Assembly: GCA_023150835.1 (NCBI GenBank)
Contig: JAKLKB010000146.1
Location: 1-16,199 of the forward strand
DNA from: Myxococcota bacterium
Lineage (GTDB): Bacteria; Myxococcota_C; UBA6777
Direction of reading: 5' to 3'
DNA: 16,199 nucleotides
Shown here: positions 6,985 through 15,700 of the stretch, piece after piece
Numbering within the stretch: the first letter of the stretch is position 1
Layout: the number at the start of each line of letters is the position of its first letter
Program-made: the position numbers and the translations under genes
The notes under the pieces: model-generated
The model's database searches: none
What the model was told of the DNA's origin: nothing
The model's input: the letters and a program-made list of their open reading frames with translations, nothing else

Positions 6985-7359
6985 TTAGATCCCATACTTT
7001 TGCTTCAATATGTTGACGATTTCTTGGGCTTTTTCGAGCTGCCCGTCAGGGATAGGGATGTGAAGCGCAACCGCGTTGTCGAATCTTCCGTTGGTCACGA
7101 AGATCTCGATCCGCAACGTCGCAGTTGTTTCTTCGGTGCTTGGTTCGATGATCGCTCTTTGGATGCGATTCCCAAAGGTTTGAAAGGCATAGAGGTTGCC
7201 GTTTTGGATCACGAGATCTTCGGAGATGATCATTTCTTGGGTGGGTGGAGGTTGTTTGAGAGAACGTTTGGCGTCCCACCAATGCCACGCATGAAGTGCT
7301 TGCATCCCGCCCGATATCAACAGGCTGACTCCCCATAAGGCGAGGAGGTAGCGTTGCAC
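6985..7359 (-). CDS. Small membrane-anchored protein of unknown function
   Basis: A 124-residue protein starting with GTG at 7359. It opens with a hydrophobic segment (residues about 4-18) preceded by Gln-Arg, giving an uncleaved anchor or a signal peptide, followed by a Trp/His-rich patch. The rest (about 40-124) is soluble, alternates polar and hydrophobic residues in a beta pattern (IQNGNLYAFQTF, RIEIFVTN) and ends in a charged helix. I do not recognise the family. It lies upstream of the zorB remnant on the same strand but is separated by about 280 bp and a candidate promoter, so it is probably not part of that operon. A start further in, at the next ATG, would remove the hydrophobic segment and is less likely. 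Confidence 0.6.
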   Translation of the reverse strand: MQRYLLALWGVSLLISGGMQALHAWHWWDAKRSLKQPPPTQEMIISEDLVIQNGNLYAFQTFGNRIQRAIIEPSTEETTATLRIEIFVTNGRFDNAVALHIPIPDGQLEKAQEIVNILKQKYGI

Positions 7360-7487
7360 ACGGCCTCTTCACAGAGCCTAGCGAAAGACCGATATCTCTG
7401 GTATGGGTGTCGTGCGCGTGGGGTCATATCGTACGCGGTTTACAAGGTGGTTTTTGCGGGCCGTTGAAGTGCTTGGAGGATGTGCGG

Positions 7488-8390
7488 ATGCAAGACAAGG
7501 GATTTTTGCCGCGCCCGATGTTGGACTTAACGTTCAAGGCGTTGTTTGGGAGGGAAACCAACAAAAACTTGTTGTTGTCATTGTTGAACGCGGTGCTAGA
7601 GCGACCGGGATTTGTGCCGTTGGTGGAGGTGACGCTGCAAAATCCTGCATTGGACTACGAAGTGATCGGGGAAAAGCATCCGTTGTTGGATGTCAAAGCT
7701 CGCGACGAGAAAGGGCGTATCTTCAACGTGGAAGTTCAGCTGGCGGAGCAAAAGACGTTTCCGCAGCGTTTGTTATACTATTGGTCGAAGATCTACGCAC
7801 ATCAGTTGGCAGAGGGGGAACATTACGTCAAGTTGCGTCCGACGATCAGCGTAGCCTTTTTGGATTTTGCGTTGGACGAGCGAGAAGGGTATTCGCGGCG
7901 GGTTGTGGCGTGGGATGAAACGCATCATCTTATTTTTAGCGAACATTTGGAGATGGTATTGTTTGAGTTGCCGAAGTTCTCGCTAGAGCTAGGAGAAGAG
8001 ATCCCATCAAAGCGAGAGCGTTGGCTGTACTTTTTAAAGGAGGCCAATTCGATGAGTACGGAGCTTTTGGATCAATGGAAAACACCAGAGATCGAGCAAG
8101 CGATCAAGGAATTGAAGAAGCTCAGCCAAGATCCGCAGTGGAGGACATCGTATCTTGATCGTGAAAAGGCGTTGCGCGACTACATTTCGATCATGGCGGA
8201 AAAGTTTGAGGATGGATGGGAGAAGGGGATAGAGAAGGGGATGGAGAAGGGGATGGAGAAGGGGATGGAAGCCGAGAGGCTTCTTTTTGTGCGTCGTTTG
8301 TTCGCAAAAGGAATGGAAAAGAAAGAGATCGCAGAGTTGGTGGGGATCACAGAAGAAGAAGTCGCGAAGCTAGAAGCGACGGAAGGTTGA
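7488..8390 (+). CDS. Rpn-family recombination-promoting nuclease / putative transposase
   Basis: A 300-residue member of the Rpn family (PD-(D/E)XK nuclease-family transposase). The N-terminus LPRPMLDLTFKALFG matches the family's usual opening. Catalytic residues are Asp-68 in LLDVKARDEKG and Glu-82/Gln-84 in NVEVQ, followed by the conserved LYYWSKIYAHQL helix (95-106). The C-terminal third is charged and helical, with tandem EKGM tetrapeptides (245-260) and a final helix-turn-helix-like stretch (KGMEKKEIAELVGITEEEVAKL). Rpn proteins are DNA nucleases that raise RecA-independent recombination and in some bacteria act in phage defence. The ATG at 7488 is chosen because GGAGGA (7475-7480) lies seven bases before it and the family sequence begins there; an ATG at 7407 adds 27 unrelated residues. 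It stands alone on its strand. Confidence 0.88.
   Translation: MQDKGFLPRPMLDLTFKALFGRETNKNLLLSLLNAVLERPGFVPLVEVTLQNPALDYEVIGEKHPLLDVKARDEKGRIFNVEVQLAEQKTFPQRLLYYWSKIYAHQLAEGEHYVKLRPTISVAFLDFALDEREGYSRRVVAWDETHHLIFSEHLEMVLFELPKFSLELGEEIPSKRERWLYFLKEANSMSTELLDQWKTPEIEQAIKELKKLSQDPQWRTSYLDREKALRDYISIMAEKFEDGWEKGIEKGMEKGMEKGMEAERLLFVRRLFAKGMEKKEIAELVGITEEEVAKLEATEG
8220..8267 (+). repeat. 12-bp in-frame tandem repeat within the Rpn gene
   Basis: Four near-identical 12-bp units (GAGAAGGGGATG, the first ending in A) encode Glu-Lys-Gly-Met/Ile tetrapeptides. Copy number could change by slippage without breaking the frame. Similar EKG-type repeats are common at this place in Rpn proteins. Confidence 0.85.
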
Positions 8391-8434
8391 GAGTGTGTTT
8401 GTGTGATACGATATCCGCGTATTGTGTGGCGGAA

Positions 8435-8460
8435 TGTAGGGGCGCATTGCATACGCCCTG
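8435..8460 (+). repeat. Short palindromic dispersed repeat
   Basis: TGTAGGGGC begins this element exactly as it does the larger one at 12469. The arms GGGCG (8440-8444) and CGCCC (8454-8458) can pair. It sits 45 bp after the Rpn stop and could help end transcription, but there is no T-run directly after the stem. Confidence 0.55.
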
Positions 8461-8591
8461 AACCCATCCACGGTGATTTTTCTCGATCTGTTCGAGCACA
8501 CAACATACGGATGTCGTATGGTGTGTATCGTTGAGCAGGGTAAGCGTGGCGTGGCGATTGGATAGGGCGTTGGATAGGGAGGTTTGGCGAG

Positions 8592-10793
8592 ATGAGGGTG
8601 TTGGTATGGGCGCGGTGGTGTGTGGTGTGTGGCTTGGGTGGTTTGAGTGGAGGGGCAGGCTTGAACGGCCAAGGCATCGGTGAGGTGTGGGCGCAAAGCT
8701 CACGTCCTTCGAGCGTTGCAGCCTCGCGCCCAGATCGTTTGGCAACAAAAACAGGTCGTGCGATACCGACGCATCCAGCAACGCAGCCCTCAAAGCGGTT
8801 GGTTGTGGAAGTTCCGACGTGGGAGGGGGCGCTCCAGCTTTTGCGCCAAAGCTCGGTGACAGCGCAAGACAAAGCGGTCCAGCAATTGGTATCGCTAGGA
8901 GAGAAGGCAAAAGAGGCGCTGCCATCGTTATTTGCGTTATTGGGATCGTCGGATGTGTTGCTGCTTCGGGCGGCGAAGAGAGCGATCGTGGCGTTGGGGA
9001 TCCGTGCGGTTCCAGCGTTGTTACAGCGGCTGAATGCGCTGGATCGAGATCAGCGGTTTCATGCGCAGTCGATGCTTGTGCAGCTTGGTGCGATCGCGGT
9101 GCCGTCGATGGTGGCGCGTTTGCCCCAAGCCGCACCCGACGAGCAAGAGCGCTTGTTGGACACCTATGCAGCGATGGGCAGCAAGGCAGCGGCAGCGGGT
9201 GAACAGATCCTCGATCTGTTTTTGCAAACCGCCGAAGCGACGGACGATCGTTCGGTGCGTTTGGCTCCCAAAGCAGAAGCGGCCTTGTTGGGATTGCGCC
9301 AAGAGGGAGCCAAGCTGCTTGGGGGGCGTCTGCGTCGGTTGCCGTATGGGTTGAGAGAGCGGGCGCTGCGCTTGCTTGAACAGATGGGGCCGATGGCGTC
9401 GCCTGCGCGATCGGTCTTGGTCGAGATGCTTGGCGAACTGCCGATCCGTGATCGAGAACCTGTGGTGCGGATCTTGGGGCAGATGCAAGAGGCGGCGGCG
9501 GAAGCATTGCCCGCGATCCTCGAACAGCGCAAAACGCCGTTGGCTTCGTTGCAATTGGCGACGGTCGTCGCGCTTGGGCAGATCCATACACGGCCAGAGA
9601 TGACGTTGCCAGCACTCGAAGAAGCCTTGAAGGCGACCGATCTCGCGGTGCGTGTGGCAGCGGCGTATGCCATCGGTCGCTTCCCTGCGGCGGTTGCAAA
9701 GCGTAGCCTGCCAGCATTGCGTGAGGCCCTCAAACGTGCCGATCCCGTCTTTCAAGCGTCTGTGTGCCAAACCCTCGTGCTGTTGGGGGCCGACGCGCTG
9801 CCAGCATTGCCCGAATTGATCGGGCTGCTTTCTTTGTCACAACACACGGATACGCAGTTGCAAGCGATCCGTGCGATCGGCTCGATGCGTCATCATGCGA
9901 AAGATGCCATCACGCCCTTGATACGGATGTTTTCACATCGCAACGCCTCCATCCGTCATGCTGCGACCCAAGCCATCGCAGATATCGGAGTGATCGCTCT
10001 CCCTGTTTTGGAGCGCGAACTGCGATCTCGCCGCAACCTGTTTCAATTTCTGTTGCTGCGGAGAAGCGAACGGCGCAACGCAGCCGCCCACGCCATCGGC
10101 CTGATCGGTCCACCCGCCAAAGCATCGATCCCTGCGCTGCTTTGGGCATTGACCAAGCCGTTGACGCGGCGTAATGCGGTGTGGGCGCTCGGGCAGATCG
10201 GAGCCGATGCACAAAGCACTCTCCCTGCGTTGCTTCGGTACAAAGGTGACAAATCGTTGGCGGTGCGTCTTGCCGTCCTCGAAGCACTCGGAAAGATCCG
10301 TCATCCCAGCGAGCAAGTCAAAGCGGCCTTGTTGAATGCGCTTTCTCATCACGAAGCTTCTATTCGCCAACAAGCCATCCGTTCGGTGGCTTTGCTGTCC
10401 CCCGCGCCGTTGGAACTTTTGCCGCGCATTGTTCCGCATCTTGCGTCCCGAACAGATCGTCGGGCTGCACGAGAGGCGCTTCGGGCTTTTGGGATCTCCG
10501 CGCTTCCGGTACTTCAACAAGCCTTAAAAAGCCCTTCGTGGGAGATGCGCGTCGAAGCGCTTCGCACCCTCGCTTCTCTTGCACCGAGCAGCATCGCGCT
10601 GTTGCCTTCGATCTTGCAGAGTCTTCATGACGACGATTATCGTGTGCGGGCAGCGGCAGCAAGGGCTTTGGTGCATTTCCCACAACAAGCCTCTGTCTTG
10701 CTTCCCATCCTTCAAAAACATCGCAACGACTCTGTCCCCTATGTCCAAATGGAAGTGCTTCGCAGTCTCCAACAGCTTTCGCGCACACCGTAG
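8592..10793 (+). CDS. Exported HEAT-repeat protein
   Basis: A 733-residue protein starting at ATG 8592, nine bases after GGGAGG. The N-terminus has Arg residues, a hydrophobic stretch (about 9-24) and a plausible signal-peptidase site after VWA (residue 34), followed by a Ser/Thr/Pro/Ala-rich linker to about 75. The remainder is a continuous solenoid of HEAT-type helical pairs, recognisable by recurring patterns such as ALPAL, AAAYAIGRF, IRHAATQAIADIG and NAVWALGQIGADAQSTLPALL. There are no catalytic motifs; HEAT solenoids serve as protein-binding scaffolds, here probably in the periplasm. PBS-lyase-type HEAT repeats are a possible alternative label. It is followed after 79 bp by the M42 peptidase on the same strand, but with its own ribosome-binding site and no clear functional link. 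Confidence 0.85.
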   Translation: MRVLVWARWCVVCGLGGLSGGAGLNGQGIGEVWAQSSRPSSVAASRPDRLATKTGRAIPTHPATQPSKRLVVEVPTWEGALQLLRQSSVTAQDKAVQQLVSLGEKAKEALPSLFALLGSSDVLLLRAAKRAIVALGIRAVPALLQRLNALDRDQRFHAQSMLVQLGAIAVPSMVARLPQAAPDEQERLLDTYAAMGSKAAAAGEQILDLFLQTAEATDDRSVRLAPKAEAALLGLRQEGAKLLGGRLRRLPYGLRERALRLLEQMGPMASPARSVLVEMLGELPIRDREPVVRILGQMQEAAAEALPAILEQRKTPLASLQLATVVALGQIHTRPEMTLPALEEALKATDLAVRVAAAYAIGRFPAAVAKRSLPALREALKRADPVFQASVCQTLVLLGADALPALPELIGLLSLSQHTDTQLQAIRAIGSMRHHAKDAITPLIRMFSHRNASIRHAATQAIADIGVIALPVLERELRSRRNLFQFLLLRRSERRNAAAHAIGLIGPPAKASIPALLWALTKPLTRRNAVWALGQIGADAQSTLPALLRYKGDKSLAVRLAVLEALGKIRHPSEQVKAALLNALSHHEASIRQQAIRSVALLSPAPLELLPRIVPHLASRTDRRAAREALRAFGISALPVLQQALKSPSWEMRVEALRTLASLAPSSIALLPSILQSLHDDDYRVRAAAARALVHFPQQASVLLPILQKHRNDSVPYVQMEVLRSLQQLSRTP

Positions 10794-10860
10794 ACCACAG
10801 CCCCATCGCTTGAACTGCCGAGAACACGGGGTTTTTGTCAACAAATGACACCGATATAGA

Positions 10861-10866
10861 AAGGAG
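10861..10866 (+). promoter_or_regulatory. Shine-Dalgarno site fixing a TTG start
   Basis: AAGGAG lies six bases before TTG at 10873. No ATG or GTG in the peptidase frame lies at a better place before the conserved N-terminal helix, so the TTG start is favoured. Confidence 0.75.
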
Positions 10867-10872
10867 TTCTCC

Positions 10873-11955
10873 TTGAAAGAACAAGCGCTTGCTTTACTCA
10901 AACGCCTGACCGAAGCGCATGGTGCGCCTTCGCGTGAAGAACAAGTGCGTGCGATCTTTCGCGCCGAAGTGCCTGCGGCCTGTGAAGCCGATCGCATGGG
11001 CAATATCACTTGTGCGCTGCGCGGTCGCAGCGAGCGTCCACGCATCCTGATCGCCGGCCACATGGACGAAGTGGGGTTCATGGTTCATTCGATCACCAAC
11101 GAAGGACTGCTGCGTTTTGTGCCGCTTGGTGGGTGGTGGGGGCATGTCTTGCTTGCACAGCGGATGCGCGTCTTGACCCAAGACGAGCGCGAGATCATCG
11201 GTGTGGTCACGTCCAAACCACCGCATTTTTTGACGGCAGCGGAGCGCGAAAAGGTCTTGCCGATCGAGTCGATGTACATCGATATCGGCGCACGCGACAA
11301 AAAAGAAGCCACAGAGACTTTTGGGGTGCGCCTTGGTGATACGATCGTCCCGGATAGTGCGTTTACACAGATGGCAAATCCCGATCTGTTGTTGTGCAAA
11401 GCCTTTGACAACCGCGTGGGGATGGCGCTGACCATCCAAAGCGCCCAGATGATCGCCAAAGAAGAACATCCCAACACCGTGTATTGCACCGCAACTGTAC
11501 AAGAGGAACTTGGCTTGCGGGGTGCCAAAACCGTCGGTGAGATGGTCGATCCCGACGTCGCTTTGATCCTCGAAGGCCCGCCCGCTGACGATCTGCCGGG
11601 TGTCTCGGCGGACGAGCGGCAAGGTGTCTTGGGTGGCGGCGTTCAGATCCGTTTGCTCGATACCACCGCCGTTTCCAATCATCATCTCTCGCGTTTTGTG
11701 ATCCGCATCGCCGAAGAAGCCCAGATCCCGCATCAAGTGACCGTTCGCCGCAGCGGTGGGACGGATGCAGGAGCCTTGCACCTTTACAAGCGCGGTGTCC
11801 CTACCGTCGTCCTTGGTGTCCCTGCCCGCTACATCCACACCTCCAACAGCATCATCCATCTCCAAGACTATCTCTCTGCCTTGCAGCTTGTTCGCATGTT
11901 GGTTCAGCGGCTCGGCGAAGAGAGCGTGGCTTCTTTGGCTCCTTGGACGATGTGA
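10873..11955 (+). CDS. M42-family metallo-aminopeptidase (glutamyl aminopeptidase/FrvX-like)
   Basis: A 360-residue cytosolic peptidase. The binuclear metal site of the M42 family is visible: His-63 in AGHMDE (with Asp-65), bridging Asp-179 in FDNR, catalytic base Glu-211 and ligand Glu-212 in QEELGLRG, an acidic ligand at Glu-234 in LEGPPADD, and His-322 in ARYIHTSNS. SGGTDAG (294-300) is the conserved glycine-rich loop. Members form large tetrahedral dodecamers and trim N-terminal residues from peptides released by proteolysis; some are misannotated as cellulases. Length is normal for the family and nothing is missing. The position aligned with Glu-234 is Asp in some well-studied members, a conservative difference. 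Substrate preference cannot be told from sequence. Confidence 0.93.
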   Translation: MKEQALALLKRLTEAHGAPSREEQVRAIFRAEVPAACEADRMGNITCALRGRSERPRILIAGHMDEVGFMVHSITNEGLLRFVPLGGWWGHVLLAQRMRVLTQDEREIIGVVTSKPPHFLTAAEREKVLPIESMYIDIGARDKKEATETFGVRLGDTIVPDSAFTQMANPDLLLCKAFDNRVGMALTIQSAQMIAKEEHPNTVYCTATVQEELGLRGAKTVGEMVDPDVALILEGPPADDLPGVSADERQGVLGGGVQIRLLDTTAVSNHHLSRFVIRIAEEAQIPHQVTVRRSGGTDAGALHLYKRGVPTVVLGVPARYIHTSNSIIHLQDYLSALQLVRMLVQRLGEESVASLAPWTM

Positions 11956-11998
11956 TCGCTCCTCGTCTTTGCTCCACAGAACTTGCGCCGCTAGATCC

Positions 11999-12262
11999 GC
12001 CACACAAAAAGCTCTCGCAGAAATCTAGCAGACAGACACGCCACACAAAAAGCCCTCACAGAAATCTGGCAGACAGACACGCCACACAAAAAGCTCTCAC
12101 AGAAATCTGGCAGACAGACACGCCACACAAAACGCTCTCACAGAAATCTGGCAGACAGACACGCCACACAAAACGCTCTCACAGAAATCTGGCAGACAGA
12201 CACGCCACACAAAACGCTCTCACAGAAATCTGGCGGATAGACACGCTACACAAAACGCTCCC
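11999..12262. repeat. 41-bp tandem array, six full units plus a partial
   Basis: Full units start at 11999, 12040, 12081, 12122, 12163 and 12204, with a partial at 12245. The core is GCCACACAAAA followed by GCTCTCACAGAAATCTGGC and AGACAGACAC. Units 1-3 read AAAAAGC and later units AAAACGC, showing stepwise amplification. Because 41 is not a multiple of three, a long open frame crosses it through all three frames; this is an artefact. No spacers are present, so it is not CRISPR. It begins 43 bp after the M42 peptidase stop. Confidence 0.95.
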
Positions 12263-12275
12263 ATCAATACGACTT

Positions 12276-12410
12276 GTGGGCCAAAAAAACCGTGTTCGCG
12301 GTGTTTCAAGCGACAGTGTTGTCTGTGTGAAAAGCCTCTGATCTTTTCGCCATTACGGGGTCAAGGGGCCAGAGGTCCCTTGCGGGGTATGGGGCAGCGC
12401 CCCGTGAGAG
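12276..12410 (+). repeat. Dispersed repeat family B, copy 2
   Basis: This is the partner of 3256-3384 in the same orientation, from an A-rich run followed by CCGTGTTCGCG to the hairpin GGGGCAGCGCCCC. It directly follows the 41-bp array, so the array and the element may have been shaped by the same slippage or insertion events. Confidence 0.75.
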
Positions 12411-12468
12411 GGTGTCTAAAGCAGCGATATCTGAACGCGATATCTCCGCGTCATGTATGATCGCATGA

Positions 12469-12527
12469 TGTAGGGGCGGTTCGCGAATCGCCCGATTCTT
12501 GGGCAGCCACAGGGGGCTGCCCCTACA
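12469..12527 (+). repeat. Double-hairpin palindromic repeat
   Basis: The outer arms TGTAGGGGC (12469-12477) and GCCCCTACA (12519-12527) are perfect complements. Inside are two smaller hairpins: one centred on TTCGCGAA (12480-12487) with GGGCG/CGCCC flanks, and one with the eight-base stem GGGCAGCC (12501-12508) and GGCTGCCC (12515-12522). The result is a cloverleaf-like or cruciform structure typical of REP/BIME-like elements. Partial relatives lie at 268 and 8435. Confidence 0.8.
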
Positions 12528-12782
12528 TTTTTGCGGTAACACTAAGGGGCGGATATCGTATGAGTCCTCTCCAGAAAGAAATGGAGTAGGCCGTTCTTTG
12601 TTGCGTTGGTGAGCGAATACGTGGGGTCTTGCATCGTGGACGCTTTTGGCGTTGAGATAGAGAACTATCCCATAAGGCGAAAGGCTCGCAAGGTCGGCTG
12701 TTGTATATCTTGTTGGGTGCGTGGACCTTAGAAGCATACCAAACATAGCTTGACCACGAGTGGATGGAGGGTTGGTCTGATT
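12528..12782. other. Upstream region of the Cys-rich gene, nothing firm
   Basis: No gene is seen. The region should hold the promoter of the large downstream gene; TTGACC near 12750 resembles a -35 element but has no matching -10 at the right distance. GGAGGG at 12766-12771 lies eleven bases before the start codon and is a plausible ribosome-binding site. Confidence 0.4.
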
Positions 12783-15700
12783 ATGGATGCGCAGCATAGA
12801 GTATTTCATCGGCCATTGGTTTTGTGGTGTTTGCTGTTTCTGTCCTCGATTCAAGTCCATTGCCTCCCATCGCGCCCGTCGCTTGAGGGGGTTCCTTGTG
12901 TAAAAGAAGACGAGTGCGGCGAGACATTGCGTTGTATCAACCACACCTGTTTGCCGGCATCGTATCTGTGCGAGGGGGGATGTCGCTCGGGTGAAGAATG
13001 CGTCAAAGGGACGTGTGTTCTTCGATGCAGCGAAACGGAGACGCGCTGTGGCAATTTGTGTGCGGATCTGAAACGCGATCCCAAGCATTGTGGTGGGTGC
13101 GACAAGGCTTGTGCGTCAGGAGAAGCGTGTTTTTCGGGGGTTTGCGGGCCAGCTTGTCAGGGTGGGTTCACAAGCTGCGCGAATGTTTGTGTGGATCTCA
13201 AGACAGATCGGGCGAACTGTGGGACGTGCGGGGTGGTTTGTAAGGAGGGCGAGGTTTGTGTTGGGGGCGTTTGTGGGTTGCGGTGCGTGGCGGGGCAGAC
13301 GGCTTGTGAGAAGGGCTGCGTCGATCTCAAGACGGATCGGGCGCATTGTGGGGTATGCGGAACGGCTTGTGGGAAGGGGCAGATCTGTTCGAATGCGCAA
13401 TGCCAGCTTGTTTGCCAGAGCGGATTGACCGATTGTACGGGGAAGTGCGTAGATACACAGACGGATAACGCGCATTGTGGGGCGTGTGGGGTGATCTGTG
13501 CGGTCGGGCAAGTTTGTTCGGGCGGAAAGTGCGAGGTGTCTTGTGCGCAGGGTCTTTTGATCTGTAGTGGTGTGTGTGTGGATCCGCAAAAAGATCGCTT
13601 TCATTGTGGGGCGTGTGGAGCGGCGTGTGCGCAAGGAGAAGTCTGTAACGCAGGAGCGTGTGCTTTTTTCTGCCCGCAAGGGGTGGACAAGTGCGGGACG
13701 CTTTGCACTCAGCTCCAGTCGGATCGGGCGAACTGTGGGGCGTGTGGGACGGCTTGCAAGAGCGGCGAAGTGTGTGCCAACGGTGTGTGCGCGTTGTCTT
13801 GCCCGGGAACGCAGGTGGAATGTAGCGGTGGGTGCGCAGATCGGCAAAGCGACGACAACAACTGTGGTGCTTGTGGGACGCGCTGCCTTGGTGGAAAGCG
13901 CTGTGTTGCGGGGGCTTGCGCTTGTCCGGGCGGGCAAAGCGATTGTGGCGGGACGTGCTTTGATACGCTGTCGGATCGGCAGCGTTGTGGGGCTTGCAAT
14001 ACGGTGTGTTCGGCAGGGCAAGTGTGCGCGGCAGGGGCTTGTTTGGTGTCTTGCCCGGGGACGCAGGTCGAATGTAGCGGAGCTTGCTTTGATGCGAAGA
14101 ATAGCAACGCGAACTGTGGAGGTTGTGGAACGCGCTGTTTGGGGGGGATGAACTGTGAAAACGGGAGTTGCTTGTGTCCTTCTCCTGACGGAGTGTCTCC
14201 GCGCATGGCCGACTGTGCAGGGGTTTGTATCGACACACGCACAAGCCGTTCGCATTGTGGGGCTTGTAACAACGCCTGCCCTGCGGGGGCGGTATGTTCG
14301 GCGGGTGTGTGTGGGGTTGCGTGCCCTGTGGGACAAACCGAATGTAGCGGGGCTTGCTTTGATACGCAGGTGAGCACAGCGCATTGTGGGGCGTGTGGAA
14401 CGCCTTGTACGGGCGGGAAGCGTTGTGTGGCTGGTTCGTGTGCGTGTGGGGCAGGTCAAGCGGATTGCGGTGGGGCGTGTGTGGATCGGGCGACGGATCG
14501 CTTGAACTGTGGGGTGTGTGGGACGGCTTGTGCGAGTGGTGAGGTCTGTGCGGCTTCTACGTGTGTGGTGAGCTGTCCAATCGGGCAGACCGTATGTGGC
14601 GGAAAGTGCGCGGATACGCAAAAAGACGACGCTCATTGCGGAAGTTGTGGGACGATCTGTGGGGCGGGTCGTTCTTGCGCTGCGGGGGTGTGTGCGTGTG
14701 TGACGGGAAAGACCGAATGTTCGGGGGTTTGTGTCGATACACAAGTGGAACGAGCGCATTGTGGGGGATGTAGTGCAGCGTGTGGTGGGTCGGATGTGTG
14801 CGTGGCGGGTTCTTGTTCAACGAACTGCCCGTCGGGCCAGACGGTCTGCACAGGGCAATGCAAAGACACGCAAAACGACAGCGATCATTGCGGAAGTTGC
14901 GGTGTGGTGTGTAGCGGAGGGCAGTATTGCAGCGGAGGGGGGTGTGTTTGTCCGTCAGGTCTGACTTTTTGTGGGGGGGCGTGTGTGGATACGAGCAGCG
15001 AACCCAACCATTGTGGTAGCTGTGGAAACGCCTGTGGGACGGGGCGCGTTTGTTCGAGCGGAGCGTGCGGGTCGGTTTGTCCGAGCGGACAGACCCATTG
15101 CAGCGGAGCGTGCGTGTCGTTGGGGACGGATCGCAGCCATTGTGGGGCGTGCGGGGTGGTGTGCGGTGCGGAAAAGCTGTGTGTTGCGGGGGCGTGTTCT
15201 TGTTCGGCGGGTTTGTCAAGTTGCCCGATCGGTTGTCGGAATCTTCAGACGGACGCGACGAATTGTGGGACGTGTGGCAATCATTGCGGAGGTTCGGGGG
15301 TTTGTATCGCGGGAGTGTGTCGCGTGTTGTGCAACGCAGGGGAGGCGAATTGCGGAGGTTCGTGTGTAAGCTTACAGACGAGTGCATCGCATTGTGGGGC
15401 GTGTGGGAGGGCTTGCGTGGCAGGAGAAAGCTGTGCAAGTGGCGTGTGTGTGGTGGGAGCGATCGAGCCGTTTGCGGCGAAGGCAGGCGGGAATGGGGGA
15501 GATATCGCGAATGGTGTAGCGGTCGATGCTTCCAAAAACATCATCGTGGTGGGGCAATTCCAGAACACGGCGACGTTTGGTGCGTGGTCGTTGACTTCGC
15601 TCGGGGGGTGGGATGGTTTTGTGGCGAAGACCAATGCAGCGGGAGGATACAAGTGGGCGCAGCGTGTGGGTTCAGCAGCAGGGGATGATCAGGTCAACAA

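Noticed and set aside
4856-7359. A complete Zorya system
   Set aside because: No zorA is visible, zorB lacks its transmembrane part, and no zorD or zorE lies on either side.
8347-9717. A 456-codon minus-strand frame opposite the HEAT gene
   Set aside because: It is a compositional shadow of the GC-rich plus-strand gene, without motifs or a start signal.
10794-10872. A possible terminator between the HEAT and M42 genes (CCCC...GGGGTTTTT)
   Set aside because: The arms are only four bases and about 24 bases apart, too weak to call.
11943-12341. A plus-strand open frame with repeated RHTQK-like peptides
   Set aside because: It reads through the 41-bp array in all three frames in turn and has no ribosome-binding site.
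13116-14759. A 547-codon open frame on the minus strand opposite the Cys-rich gene
   Set aside because: It is a by-product of repetitive TGT/GGC codons on the plus strand. Its Thr/Arg/Pro-rich translation has no protein-like pattern, while the plus strand has a signal peptide and ordered modules.
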